Shown here piece after piece: positions 50,740 through 61,734 of a stretch of DNA of 64,000 bases. A program made the translations under genes and the position numbers. Numbering within the stretch: position 1 is the first letter of the stretch; every line of letters begins with the position of its first letter. Source of the DNA: Tritrichomonas musculus (lineage: Eukaryota; Parabasalia; Tritrichomonadida; Tritrichomonadidae); contig JAPFFF010000019.1 of assembly GCA_039105265.1 (NCBI GenBank), positions 372,001-436,000 of the forward strand, in the 5' to 3' direction. The notes beneath the pieces were generated by a model. It did not search any database, was not told where the DNA came from, and saw nothing but the letters and a program-made list of their open reading frames with translations.

Positions 50740-52448
50740 TAAAGAGAAGAATACAGAAAATGTTGTAAACTTTTTGAGAACCCAAATTTTTATGAGCTGC
50801 ATCAATTTGAAATTTTTGTATGTTTTCAGAGGTTGAATAAATTGTAACTCTTTTCCAATTACCATGTGGTAGGGCTTAACATACAGATTTTCTCTCAAAT
50901 TTTTTCAACTAGGATCTAGGGTGTTTTTATTTAAAAAATTAAACAAAATCTAAAAGTTTGATCGGCAAGGTCAATATTTTTTTTTTTTTTTTTTTAGTCT
51001 GTGATTTTGGTATGAAAAAAATCTTTCACTTATTCATGCATTTTTACTAAGGCGTCATTTTTCTCAACATCATTATTTTATATCACAAGTCATACTTTTT
51101 AAATTAAAAAGTGATAGGGTGAAATTATGATCAAAATTAATTTAATTTTTGGCTTAAGTAATAGTGATGTTTATCTTTACCATTTAGTAGCGACCAAAAC
51201 TGTTTTTCAGGTGTCAATAATGCCAATTAGATTATCTAATTGAATATTTCTCCTAGTATTTGTATTTAAAAAAAATACCTAACAGAATGTAGGTAACTTT
51301 CTAAGTTTAGTATTACTCTTAAATAATAAAATAAGCCTAATAAATTCTCAAATGTATGCTTTAATGTTGATTTTTCAAAAAGTTTGTATTTTTGACAAAT
51401 GAAGAAATAGAAAGAATTCAAATATTATATGAAATCGTGATGAAAATAGAGTATGTATTGCATATAATTTATTATATAACAGCCAGAAAGATGTCATGTT
51501 TAGAAAAAGTGGCAAAAAATATCGCCAAACTCAAAAAGAAAAGAGGTGAGGCTGCGAAAATTTTTTGTATTTTTTAATAATACTAATATATATTATCTTA
51601 TTATAGAATTAAATGCTATTTATGATAATTTCATTAATATTTTTTTCAGATTTTTAGCTATAAATCTATTTTTAAAATTGAATTGTTGGTATCTTATTAT
51701 AATTTCAATTTTATCTTTATTAAAAATTATATTTACTCAAAATAATGAATAATTTAATTATTAATATTTAATATATAGATGTAAATATAATATTAAAGTT
51801 TTCAACTAAGAATTATAAATAAAATAATGTTTTTTTATGATTTAACTAACTATCATCATATTATAAGCATGATTTATTTGGTAAATTATTGATAAATATT
51901 AAAATAAATACTTATTGTGATGGAGATACCAAAATAAAAACAAATGAAATTATTTGGATATTTGTTAAACTTTAAATTAAAATCCAGACCAAATAGTGGT
52001 CTGACTTTTCGGTCCCAGTTTATAGAATCATATTCAATATTAAACCTCAATCCTAGCTAAAAATGTAAATTTTTTTTTTAAAATATTTTGATATGCTTGC
52101 CAGCCTAAGATAAGTTAAGAGATAAACTATAGTTATCCCTTTGGTCTTTAATATAGAAGAAAATTTCTCTTTAAATTGAAAAATGTTTTTTTGAATTTTG
52201 ACCAAAAACGCTTTTGTTGAATAGCTTTCTTATTAAAAAATAGAGATCATCTATATACAAATGCAAATTAATGGCTGAAAAGAAAAAATAATGACGAATA
52301 TATGAATTATGACATTTTGAAATATTAATAAAATTTCAATTTTTTTTGATTAAATCTGAAAAAAAGTATATGATATGAAAAGGTCACAACACCATAATAC
52401 TATATTTTTAATTTATTTTTAATTCTCGTTCGGCCACTTTTAGAAGGC
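50740..52448. other. Intergenic, AT-rich
   Basis: About 1.7 kb. It has a T run near 50980-50996, TTCAAAAAGT near 51376, and a small hairpin CAGACCA-AATAG-TGGTCTG near 51985-52003. Short frames near 51392-51752 lack an ATG start or are AT noise. No gene supported. Confidence 0.5.
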
Positions 52449-52456
52449 CTAATAAC

Positions 52457-52606
52457 TGGCCCTTCGGCGGTTTTGTAAAATTTGGCTATTTGGTCGTTCA
52501 TTGAATAGTTTATTTTACAAAACTTCTACGGCACACGGCAAAAGTGCAACTTTTTGAATACTTTACAAAAAAAATCTTCAATTACGGCATACGGCCGAAA
52601 GGGATA
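52457..52606. mobile_element. hAT-like MITE, copy 2
   Basis: A 150-bp copy of the element at 8044-8193, in the same orientation, differing at only a few positions. It is flanked by CTAATAAC at 52449-52456 and 52607-52614. Since the flanking 8-mer differs from that of copy 1 but is again duplicated, the termini and the 8-bp target duplication are well fixed by comparison. Confidence 0.88.
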
Positions 52607-52614
52607 CTAATAAC

Positions 52615-52993
52615 ATTATAAGAAGTAAGGAAGCTCAGATCTGTCCAAAATTTTAGAATAAAAATTATTAATATGTATTATTATTGTATATATAGCTTAT
52701 ATATAAAATTATTTTAAAAAAACTATCGTGTAAAATCGATAAATTATGAAGACAAGATTTAAAAACGATAAATTGAATATATTTGAGACAATTCAATTAG
52801 ATTATTCAATATTTTTGCCAATTAAAAAATTAAAATTTATGTATTTTAATTAGTATTTAATGGATATTTATTATTTATCTTTTTAAAAAATAGTAATAAT
52901 AAATTAAAATAATATTTATTTTAATATGAATTTAAAAAATGATAAAAAAAAAAGTAAAAGGAATGAATCGATCCTTGAACGGAAATTTAAATT
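52615..52993. other. Intergenic, AT-rich
   Basis: About 380 bases between the MITE and the end of the P-like transposase remnant. No inverted-repeat end of that transposon could be matched here, so its downstream terminus is lost or diverged. Confidence 0.5.
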
Positions 52994-54705
52994 TTACATT
53001 TTTTTGATTAAAAATTCTAAGCTTTCCTTTGTCCTCCATTTACAAGAAATTAGTAATTGTTCGAAGGATATTTTATGCTCATTATATTCTTGAATAAGCA
53101 AATATTCCTTCCTTTCAAGAGGTCGATGAAATAATTTTTCTTTTTCATAATACACTTTACGTTGTAATACTTCAAATGGAATCCATTTCAATGCCATATA
53201 TATAAGAGGTTCATTACCTGCTAAAAGCATATCAGAAATTAGTTTATTTTCGCTAGATGACCATAATCTTTGTTTAAAAAATGGGAAATAATCATTCTTT
53301 ATCTCATGAGAATTATATATTCTATTTAAAATTGTTACATTTGAATTGACTGAAATGTTAAAAGCATGATTATAAGGCGCTTCAATTGTAAATTGATTTT
53401 GTTTCTCAAAAACAAGATCAATTTCTTCTTTTGTCGTTTTGAAAATAGCCAATTTTCATTATTAAATCGGCAAATTTTTTGTCACCTATTGTAAAATCGA
53501 AATTGATTTCACCAACAGATGTTTTACAACCTCCCAGATTGAGACGAGTTGGTCTGTCTTCTTTGATGTTTAAATCTTTTAATGCGTATTTCAAATATTC
53601 ATATCTTGTTTTAGAGTTAAAAACATTTTCAGTTGAATGATTTCCGTTGCACTCTGTCCGAATATTTCCAATTCTGTTCTCGCAGGGATGAGAAGACAAA
53701 CGATCAATTCCAAGTCCTTCACAAAAACGTTCTATCGAATATGATTCTGCAAGAAGTGTCGGTATTATTCTTTGTATTTTATTATTTGTCAGAAATATTT
53801 GTGAGCAAAACGGTTTATTTTTCATTGACACATTTTCAGGTAAAGTCTTTGAGAATTCATTGAATAATTGAAAGAAAATATGAATTAATGTGTTAATTAA
53901 ATAAACGCGTGTGTTAGGTGTAATGTGTTCATTCAATTGAGCCTCACTCCAGAATGAGAAAAAATTAAAATAAAAAAAGCATTCATTCGTATTATTATGT
54001 AATAAATTTAGAGAATTCTTAATTGTGAATAATATAATTGGGTACGAGTCTCTCATTTCCCCAATACTTGAGCGGTCAAAAAGAGCTTCACCAGCTTGAA
54101 TTATTTCGTTAACTGAAAAAATATTTATTGTTTTTTGTGGAATAAATGGATTAATTATTATCTTATTGCTCTGTATTTTGTTGCGCATATTTTTGTTAAT
54201 GTCCAAAAAATCAGACGAAAAAAGCAGACCATCATCAAGCAAATTGTCCAAAACATTGGACAATCCTCCTTCTTTATATAGTTTTAATAACCGGCCAAAT
54301 TGTTTTTGAAAAAATTGATCATAATGGAGATCTCCATCTACTGAAATAAAAAATATTTTGAATTTAGATGGGTTTTTAACAATTTTACTTGTTATTTCGT
54401 CAATTTTTTGAGAAGCATTTCCTTTATTAGACGGTTCTAAATGAACAATGAAATTTTTATAAAAAGTGACAAACGGTTGTATATTAAAAATAAAACAATG
54501 ATTATCATTTTCTTTTAACTCTTTTTTTAAAATTGTGGTGGTAAATGCATCAATAGAGAGTACAGAAAGCATAAATTCTTCTTTTAATTGAGTTTCTTTT
54601 AACTTTAAAATTTCTGAACAAAAATCTACATTTTCAATATATTTTCTATATTCTGAAATTTCATTTTGGAATGTTGAATGAAGTGTTTTATATGTAGGTA
54701 ATATT
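52994..54705 (-). pseudogene. Second P-like transposase remnant
   Basis: Related by motif order to the transposase at 38854-41049 but far diverged. In order: SIDAFTTTILK (first Asp), SVDGDLHYDQF (second Asp), SSDFLDINKNMRNKI (the DPPHLIKNLRN-type motif), EMRDSYPIILF (KMKDSYPLEIF in the other copy), and SHPCENRIGNIRTE (last acidic residue). The C-terminal part (52994-53452) is in another frame and opens only at a TTG, so it is a continuation and not a separate gene; the frame change is near 53430-53450. The N-terminal region of the family is missing, and its upstream edge abuts virus-like coding sequence at about 54705. No terminal repeats found. A plain DNA transposon, degraded. Confidence 0.75.
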
Positions 54706-56900
54706 ATAATCAGTATATAAAGTTGTTGCCCCATTAGGATTTGGGGATACTTCATAATATTGCTGCTTAATGATATACTCGAATGGGTTAGTAGTTGCAT
54801 CCCAATGAACCTCATTTATTGGGTCAACATACTCATCAGCTAAATATATCTTAATATCCCTTGAGTCATTAGTAGTCGAAGCTGCATATGTATATTCAAG
54901 CTGTTCACATGAATCAAGTACACCATGTAAGAACAACCGTACCTTGTCTCCTCCATTGCCTTCTTTTCCAGTAGGTCGAACTGAGAACCTATTTGCATTT
55001 TTAGAATCTTCAAGGGTAATATCTAGGTAGAGTTCATCAATAGCACTAGTTTCTAATTTATTAGTAGCATTATTAATATTATAGCACCTTATTGCTTCTA
55101 TATCATATCCATCTTTCGCACCTCCTTGACTTGTTTGGAAGCCTAGACCATACTTTGAAAAAGGTTCTACCTCTCCTGTCTTTAATTTTACAAAACAGTC
55201 TATTTTGCACTTACCTCCATGAATCATGTAATATAGTAGGTTATCAGGAGAGTAGTCATTAGGCTTATTTATCAGTTTCATGTTCCTCTCACTCCTCTTG
55301 TCTTGTATGTAGGTACCATCTTCACCATACTCATTCTCCTTATTTAATCAATTTACTAATCTACCATTGATATGACCTTGTATGTTATTCACCTACCCAT
55401 TTTGTACCATCCCATGATAAAAACCACTTATTACCAAAACAATACTCATTAAACCTAAACTCTAAGTCATTAGGTATAGTATATCCAGTATCTATGTTCC
55501 ATTGAAGTAACCAATACTTCTTGTTATCTATCACAACCTGACTAGTTGATGTAAGCTTATATAAGTATAGTACATCATTTTTACGTAAACTTAATGCATT
55601 CATCATAATCATCTTCTTTTTTCATTTCTAATGGTTCATATGTCATCGAACACCATTTTTTTATCCTTGTTAACATGTCATCAGTGTCGCTAGAGGCAAC
55701 AGAATCTGCAGATAACGTTTTCGGAGTCTCAAGAAACAAATTAGGAGTATAATCTAAATAGCCTCCAGCTGTTGGAGTACTCATATTCCAAATGGTGTTA
55801 CCAATATATTTCATTGCGACATCCGTGTTAGTGGACATCATACCAAACCATTTTTTTTGATAGTCGAAAGCACCAAGGACATGATTCACCAAATAATCAC
55901 AAAATTCTTCCCTATGCATTTGATGCCCAAGTAATCTATTTAATGCACCTCCAAGCTATATAACGCCGTTTCTATTCATTGTTCCAAAATGTATTCCTTG
56001 CCATCCTAAAACCAATCCTCCCAAATTAGCAGCAGTTTGAAATGCTATGGAGACTCCTTGCATATTTTTGATGGTTTTAACTTCATGCTCGAGGTACTGT
56101 GTTTTGATTTCTTGAATAGTCATTCTTTCATCTAATTCATCTACCTCTTGCTCAAGTTTAGCTACATCATAGGTTATTACATCAACATTATTCGTGACTA
56201 CATTCAAGTCTCCACGCATCGTGGTGATATTCTCTGCAGTGATTATTTTCGAGGATGTTATGTTATAGTCAGTATAGAGGGTGGATGTAGCTTGAGGTTT
56301 TGGTTGGATATCATAATATTTCTGCTCAATGATAAACATAAAAGGGTTAACCTTCTCATCCCATTTTATTTCTTCAATTGGCTCAGTCATTGTTTTTCGT
56401 AGATAGAGCTCAATATTTTTCGATTCGGTGTTTATATGTGTATCTCTCCAATGTAAGATAAGTCTTTCGATTGTATCGAGGTCTCCAATTAAATCAACAT
56501 TTGCATTGTGCTGACCATAAACATGGAGGATTTCTGGTTTTATTGAAAATGTTAACCGAGTAGGTATAGATGAATGTAGTAAATAGATATCAAAAAAAAT
56601 TCGAGATATTTTGGAATGATCTCATGAAACATAACAGAATTCGCTTCATAATAAAACAATCTACACTCAACACCTACCAAATCATATCCATCATAAGTTT
56701 CTTTATTATGCCCACCCATCTCAAACATAAAACAATCAATATGCTTGGTCTCTCCATTAATAAGCTCTTTATTGTTCAAGAGAATTTTGGTTTCAATCTT
56801 TCCTTCTCTCCTTTCAAGTTTGTAAAGACTATTTAAAATACCATGTCCTCCTCTATCTATAATTTCATTATGTATCTCATCATTCTTCATCATTACATAA
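54706..56900 (-). mobile_element. Fossil virus-like element segment (Polinton/Maverick?)
   Basis: A broken minus-strand segment with several breaks and no termini. Its base and codon use is less AT-biased than the neighbours'. Parts in order along the minus strand: a structural-protein-like gene with an IDCF..GYD module, then a N-P-F..YTDYNIT module, a coiled coil and a Gly-rich hydrophobic end; an unrelated short coding part with an NTIWNMSTP motif; and a second, related IDCF..YTDYNIT gene cut off at its end by the P-like transposon remnant. Tandem related structural genes of this kind suggest a capsid- or fibre-bearing element. Polintons are abundant in trichomonads, hence the tentative family. 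Age: old enough to be broken, but with the two paralogues still clearly alike. Confidence 0.45.
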
Positions 56901-56991
56901 CATAAATGTGTTCGATTGTCATTATGATAGTAGTTTATATTTCTCTTATTGAGCTTGAAATAACGTATTTTTTAGACAATCGTTTTTTTTT

Positions 56992-57732
56992 ACGCCACTT
57001 TTTGAATGGTTTTTCTATCCATGAGTAGCTACTCATGAAAAGTAAAAAACCACCATCTTAAGGTGAAATTTAACTTACTCTGTTAAGAAAATTAACCAAA
57101 AAAATCGAATATTTAGATTTTTCCGTAAAATTTTAACTATTTGCTTTTTTTGATATTTTTTTTTTTATTTTTACATAATTTTTCAGGATTATACGCCTCA
57201 GTGATCACCACGGGGCTGCGCGAAGAGAAATCTGGTTCCTTGAATTGCTTGATGAATCGGGAAGCCATTTGAACTATATATTTATGCATTATTTAGCAAA
57301 AATTGAATAAAAAATGTATAAACTCTGTCCAAAAATGTTCGACTTAACGTACACATAAACCGCATTTTCGACTGAAAATTGACTCTAAAAACGATAAAGT
57401 GTCGAAAATTTCTTTTTTCTCTCAAAGTAATGTATTCAATTTTTCAGAAGTTTATTTTTATAATTATCCTTTCAGCAAGCTATTTTTATACAAGGAGCCC
57501 TGGTTTTTGAAAGAAATAGCCGCGCCCTTAAGAGGAATTACAACTTTCTTTGGGACATGAGCTACTCTCAGAAAAAAGAGCTTTGGAAAAAACCTTCGAA
57601 TCACCATAAAGGTGCATGAGAAAAAAAAAAAAATGATAATTTGAATACTCTCTCAAAATTCAATTGTCAAACATTTTTGGAATGAGTTTAAAAAAGTATT
57701 CAAAAAGTTTAAAAGTTTTCAAAAAGTGGTGT
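56992..57732. mobile_element. Candidate TIR element, poorly preserved
   Basis: ACGCCACTTTTTGAA at the left and its near complement TTCAAAAAGTGGTGT at the right form a TIR of about 15 bp. Inside are an 18-bp perfect palindrome CATGAGTAGCTACTCATG (57020-57037) and a less AT-rich patch near 57190-57240. The patch and its flank TTTTTACATAATTTTT resemble the GC-cored MITE at 34453-34803. It may be a third, old member of that family. No target duplication recognised. Confidence 0.4.
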
Positions 57733-57933
57733 AGAAAAATACGATTCCTCTTATTTTTTTCATTTTAAAAAAAATCTATCTTATTATATTTTCATCTTTT
57801 TAATAAACATATTTAAAGAATAAAATAGATATATATTTCTTTATATTTTAATCGATCATTTATGTATAAAGAAAGATCTAATGCATTTATCTATTCTTTT
57901 AAAAATATAGGTGTGGCGATCGGAAGTGAAGTG

Positions 57934-58776
57934 TCAGAAAAATTAAAAAATCCATGGAATGGGTTGATATTTTGTTTTTAGGAATATAATTATAATATAA
58001 TATTTATAAAATTATTATTTTGAAAATTCTATGTATCAATTTCAAGATATGATTATTTAGGAAATTCAATTGAAAATAATCGTTTTTTCACAATGATAAA
58101 TGTAATTGTTTTATAATTTTCCAACTAATGAAAAGATTTTCGAGTAAACAATATTAAAGAGAAAACATATGACACCAAAAAAGAAAGTAGATTCTCTAAG
58201 ATAAATCTTTTTGGACATTCATTTTAGATCTGAAAATTGAAAATATATAATATAAGTAACATGTGCTTAAAAAAATAAAGTATATCGTTTACAAAGAAGA
58301 AAAAACTAAAATCAATTCGTTTTTTTTTTCAATTTTGAATAAATTAGGATAAATAATTTTTTATTTCATACATAATGAATTTAAAAAATTGTTCTTTCCT
58401 ATGATATAGATCATCTTAATTTCTTTTTTCCAATTTCTTGATTGATTTATATGAAATGATTAAAAAATATAATATCAAATTTATTATTTGATAAGTTTTA
58501 TTATTTTTCCTTGATATTTCAAAATATTTAAAAATATCCAAATGGTTTAATATGCGAATGGCTTATAAAATTTTACAAAAAAGCTTAAAATAAATTATAT
58601 TTTTCATATAACATGTCTCAGATTTGAAAGAAAATATCATTTATTTTATATCTTAAATCCTGCACATAGAATTTTATTTTTTATTCAAAATTTATAATCA
58701 ATATATCATATAACATTTAATTAATTGGTTTATTTTGTGATCCATGGATTTTTTAAGTTTTATTTCAATTATTTGA
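57934..58776. mobile_element. Inverted-repeat insert in the left arm of the composite element
   Basis: A segment of about 840 bp bounded by GTGAAGTG|TCA on the left and TGA|CACTTCAC on the right. Further inverted arms ending in AAAAAATCCATGGA lie at about 57945-57957, with their complement at 58741-58753. It interrupts the left TIR of the surrounding element, so it is younger. The interior is AT-rich and non-coding. Family unknown. Confidence 0.55.
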
Positions 58777-58940
58777 CACTTCACTGGATGTATGAAAGCT
58801 CTATATTAATCCCCCAACTTTTTAATTGACCTTCTAACCGTTTTTTTCTAAAAAAAATTATTTTTTTATTTGATCAAGGAGAAGACAGACTAATCTCAAC
58901 CAGCTATATTGCAAAGAATTAACTAATTAACCGATATTAT

Positions 58941-59222
58941 ACAGCTGTGACCCTGAACAGGCCAGCTAACACAGCTTTTTTACTTGCAATTGCAGATGTG
59001 GAATTTCAAATGGAGGCCGGGGGAGGTAAAAAAGGGATTGGTTTAGCGAAAGGGAAAATGATGGGGACAGCCGACAAGGCCCTCCTCCTTGCCCCTTCCC
59101 AGTCCCCGAAGGGAACCAGATATACGACGATGGCCGGCAACGAATGTCGAGGGCGCCTTGAGTCCTAAATCGGGCATTCCGGCTCCGCAGATTGCATGAG
59201 CCACTACGAGGAAAGCGAATTA
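58941..59222 (+). other. GC-rich block inside the composite TIR element
   Basis: About 280 bases of visibly GC-rich sequence (GGAGGCCGGGGGAGG near 59014; GACAGCCGACAAGGCCC near 59067; GGCCGGCAACGAATGTCG near 59132) in otherwise very AT-rich DNA. A 73-codon open stretch crosses it, but it starts only at a GTG and matches nothing I know. It is neither a tRNA nor an rRNA piece that I can recognise. The most likely explanation is captured foreign DNA, or a structured non-coding core. Confidence 0.65.
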
Positions 59223-59708
59223 GTGACTAAAAAATATTTTTATATAATTAAAAATTAATCTTAATTTACGCCAAACTCTCAATAAAATATCATTCTTATT
59301 TACTCCCAGTTTACTTCCATATACTTATTATTTATCTTATATTTCAAAAAACCTTATTATTTACTCATTTTTTTATAAATTGACCTTTTTTATGGCCGAA
59401 TTCACCTTTAATTTCACCTTTTCTTTATAATTTTTAATAATACATTTTTTCAATATGGAATAAACGGTCGAAAGGTCAAAAAAAAGTTGGGGGATTTATA
59501 TAGAGCTTGTTTCCAACCCACTTCACTTCCGATCGCCACACCTATTTAAAAATTTATCATTTTCAGATTATATATATAATATAAAATAATATATAAATTT
59601 AACAACTTATTTATTTATTAAATATTCGAAATATTGTTTATTAACCGAGATAAATTTATAAGATATCAAAAAATGAAAGAAATTTGTTTTTTTTTTTTCT
59701 CTTTGAAT

Positions 59709-60183
59709 TAGACTTGTGCAAAGTCCTGGACAAAAGGACTAAACAAACTTAGTTAATTTAAAAAACATTTTTATCTTTGAATTAAGGACACATATTTGAT
59801 ATTTTTATTATATTTTTGTTTTAAAAAAAAGCGTTAATATAATTTTTGATATTTTTTGTTTAAAATACGCTTTTATTAAAATATTCAAATAATTATATTT
59901 TGATCATTTATTTCTGCCCGAAAGTTTTTAATTCTCATTATAACGGATAACTTCATATATAAGTTATAAAATCAGTAAAATATTAAGTGAACAATCTTTT
60001 TTTATTTATATATTTATAGATTTTTAAAAAAATCCATATTAAAAGGAAAAGTTGAATATATAGTTTTTTTCAATAAAATTTAATATGTCATTTTTTTTCT
60101 TAAAAAAAAATGGTCCTGACAAAGTCCTAAGTCCTGCGGTTGTCCTTGAAAAGTTTTATTGTCCTGGACTTTGCACAAGTCTA
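59709..60183. mobile_element. hAT-like MITE, second family
   Basis: A 475-bp element. The left end is TAGACTTGTGCAAAGTCC and the right end is its complement, with a single mismatch over about 22 bp. CTTTGAAT flanks both sides (59701-59708 and 60184-60191), an 8-bp target duplication. TIRs beginning TAG..TGTGCAAA with 8-bp duplications are usual for hAT elements. The interior repeats GTCCTG-type words near both ends, non-coding. Well preserved, so probably a fairly recent insertion. Confidence 0.88.
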
Positions 60184-60191
60184 CTTTGAAT

Positions 60192-60607
60192 CTTGGATAT
60201 ATTTATCTGTTTAAGCATTTTAAAAGTATTTAATTCTTTAATATAATTTAATTAATTCATTTATTCTAAATTATAGCGATTTAATTTTAAGATATAAACT
60301 TATTTTTTTTTTTTTGGAAATAATATTCTCAAAAAGTTAATTTTATATGGAATAAACTTTATAATTGTTGAGTGGAATAACAGTAGTTATATATTTGCCA
60401 CGATTTTTGCACTTCGTTCAAAAACCGCGTCAAATATTTCCCATCCGCGACCCCAGCCCCACTATGTCAGGTATGATCCCCCACTCCCATTAATGATCTT
60501 CCACTGGGCTGCTCTCAGGATTCCTCTCAACGCTCTGCTAGGAAGGAGGTCCCGTATCGTTAATATCAAAAAAAGCTATAGAAAAAGTTGTTAATTGTGT
60601 GGTTTAC
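60192..60607. other. Intergenic with a GC-rich patch
   Basis: AT-rich at first, then a visibly GC-richer stretch of about 160 bases (about 60395-60560) containing CCGCGACCCCAGCCCC and GGAAGGAGGTCCCG, just 3' of the secreted-protein gene. No gene or RNA recognised. Its composition resembles the block at 61141-61220, on the other side of the same gene. Confidence 0.5.
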
Positions 60608-61129
60608 TTAAAGGCAATCGTTTGCATGGCATTCAATTGGATAGTATATCCATCTTGTGTAAAATCCTATTCTATTAAATAAATGCTCTGCATATGAATC
60701 TAAAAATTGGTACATTCCTCTTTGAGGGTCCATTAGGGTCCAATCAATTGTGGTATTTGGGAAAAATTGAAAGAATCTGGTAGAAATGCTCGTAAAAAGA
60801 TTTTCATCGAAATTGAATTTACATTTGACTATATCAAGGGTTGTTTCAAACATTTTTTGTCGAATTTCTATGCATTTGTGAAGTTCACGATAATAATTTC
60901 TGATAAATTCTTGCTTTGGGCCAATATTGAATGGTGTATCTTTTGCTGTTACAATTTTGCATAAACTCTGGTACATATAGTCACCTTCATTTAAATCTAA
61001 ATCTTCTGGGTGTTTATCGATAAGATCTGATAGGTTCTCTATTGGGTAGTTCTCTGTAGGCTCTACGTTGGACTCGGAGATGGCGAACATAAGTAAAAAT
61101 GATGTGGTGAGGTGAGCACGAAAAATCAT
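60608..61129 (-). CDS. Putative small secreted protein
   Basis: 173 residues. It opens with MIFRAHLTTSFLLMFAISES, a good signal peptide with cleavage likely after residue 18-20. The mature part is acidic and helical with five cysteines, including a C-terminal CHANDC. There are no further membrane spans and no family I recognise. Both flanks are unusually GC-rich for this window, which hints that the gene and its surroundings came together as a unit. No initiator-like motif is visible next to the ATG. It could also be a small gene of a larger mobile element, but nothing in the sequence proves this. Confidence 0.6.
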   Translation of the reverse strand: MIFRAHLTTSFLLMFAISESNVEPTENYPIENLSDLIDKHPEDLDLNEGDYMYQSLCKIVTAKDTPFNIGPKQEFIRNYYRELHKCIEIRQKMFETTLDIVKCKFNFDENLFTSISTRFFQFFPNTTIDWTLMDPQRGMYQFLDSYAEHLFNRIGFYTRWIYYPIECHANDCL

Positions 61130-61153
61130 ATTTTTTATTTGGGTCCCTCATGG

Positions 61154-61220
61154 GGGGTGCCCTAGGTGTTGCAGGGGTGCCCGAGTTGTTGTAGAGGTGC
61201 CCTCTAAGTTTTTGGGGTGG
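61154..61220. repeat. 20-bp GC-rich tandem repeat, 3.3 units
   Basis: Units at 61154-61173, 61174-61193 and 61194-61213, each starting G[GA]GGTGCCC and continuing with a GTTGT-rich part, plus a partial fourth (GGGGTGG). It lies in the divergent region between the starts at 61129 (minus) and 61278 (plus), so it could act on either promoter. Confidence 0.8.
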
Positions 61221-61265
61221 AGACCGTTTACCAAAAATCTAATTTTTTCTCGTTAGGTCATCACA

Positions 61266-61273
61266 TCACTTTT
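61266..61273 (+). promoter_or_regulatory. Initiator-like element
   Basis: TCACTTTT just before the ATG at 61278, an almost exact trichomonad initiator. It predicts a leader of about 10 bases and supports the chosen start of the next gene. Confidence 0.55.
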
Positions 61274-61277
61274 TTTC

Positions 61278-61688
61278 ATGTACAGCAGGAAGCAAGATAA
61301 GCAAAGTCTTAAGGTTTTCAGAAAGACAGTACGCAGCTTTATTTATGATACAACAAGGTTATTGGAATTAGCTGATTCATTAAACGACGACATGAAAACA
61401 ATCGAAAAACTGGAATCAGAAAATCGAAGGCTCACCGAACAAAACTGCTATATAAATGATGAAATTGATAAAAATCCAAAGTCCGATCCGATATGGGAAA
61501 TGATGGTTGAAAATGAGCTAAAAATTGATGAAAATCGAGATAAATTGGACGATTTGAAAAAAGAAGAAGAAAAAAAGAAAGTCCAATTGGAAACAAAAGC
61601 ACAAGTGTTGAATCAATTTGTCGATGAGTTACGAGATTGCTTCGTTGACCCACTAAATTTGAAGGAACCAGAAGATTCAAATGAATAA
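61278..61688 (+). CDS. Small coiled-coil protein, unknown
   Basis: 136 residues, almost entirely charged helix: a basic N-terminus (SRKQDKQSLKVFRKTVRS), then a Glu/Lys-rich coiled coil (about residues 30-115) with heptad-like Leu/Ile spacing, and an acidic end. There is no signal peptide or membrane span. The start is supported by the initiator 5-12 bases upstream. It lies 46 bases before the next gene on the same strand, and that gene shows no initiator of its own, so the two may be transcribed together or belong to one compact unit. Function unknown. Confidence 0.7.
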   Translation: MYSRKQDKQSLKVFRKTVRSFIYDTTRLLELADSLNDDMKTIEKLESENRRLTEQNCYINDEIDKNPKSDPIWEMMVENELKIDENRDKLDDLKKEEEKKKVQLETKAQVLNQFVDELRDCFVDPLNLKEPEDSNE

Positions 61689-61734
61689 ACCATTTACTAG
61701 CTAAACTTTTTTGAATTATTTATTTGTTTAAAAA

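Larger units (their letters stand above)
57910..59542. mobile_element. Composite TIR element at a TA target
   Basis: Outer ends GGTGTGGCGATCGGAAG (from 57910) and the exact complement (to 59542), with TA outside each (57908-57909 and 59543-59544). Read inwards from the right, the TIR continues for about 80 bp through AGCTCTATATAAATCCCCC and GACCTTTCGACCGTTT. The matching left arm is split: after the first 24 bases it resumes at about 58785-58843 (AGCTCTATATTAATCCCCC). The split is caused by an inserted inverted-repeat segment (57934-58776). The interior, about 58850-59460, holds a GC-rich block. TA target suggests Tc1/mariner-type mobilisation; no transposase is present. Confidence 0.75.

Noticed and set aside
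51392-51752. Two small plus-strand genes
   Set aside because: The first opens only at TTG and the nearby ATG stops after three codons; the second is AT-rich noise.
52994-53452. Independent 152-codon minus-strand gene
   Set aside because: It opens only at a TTG and directly continues the transposase reading after a frame change.
58947-59168. 73-codon gene in the GC-rich block
   Set aside because: It starts at GTG only, has no match I recognise and no promoter; open frames are expected in a short GC-rich patch.
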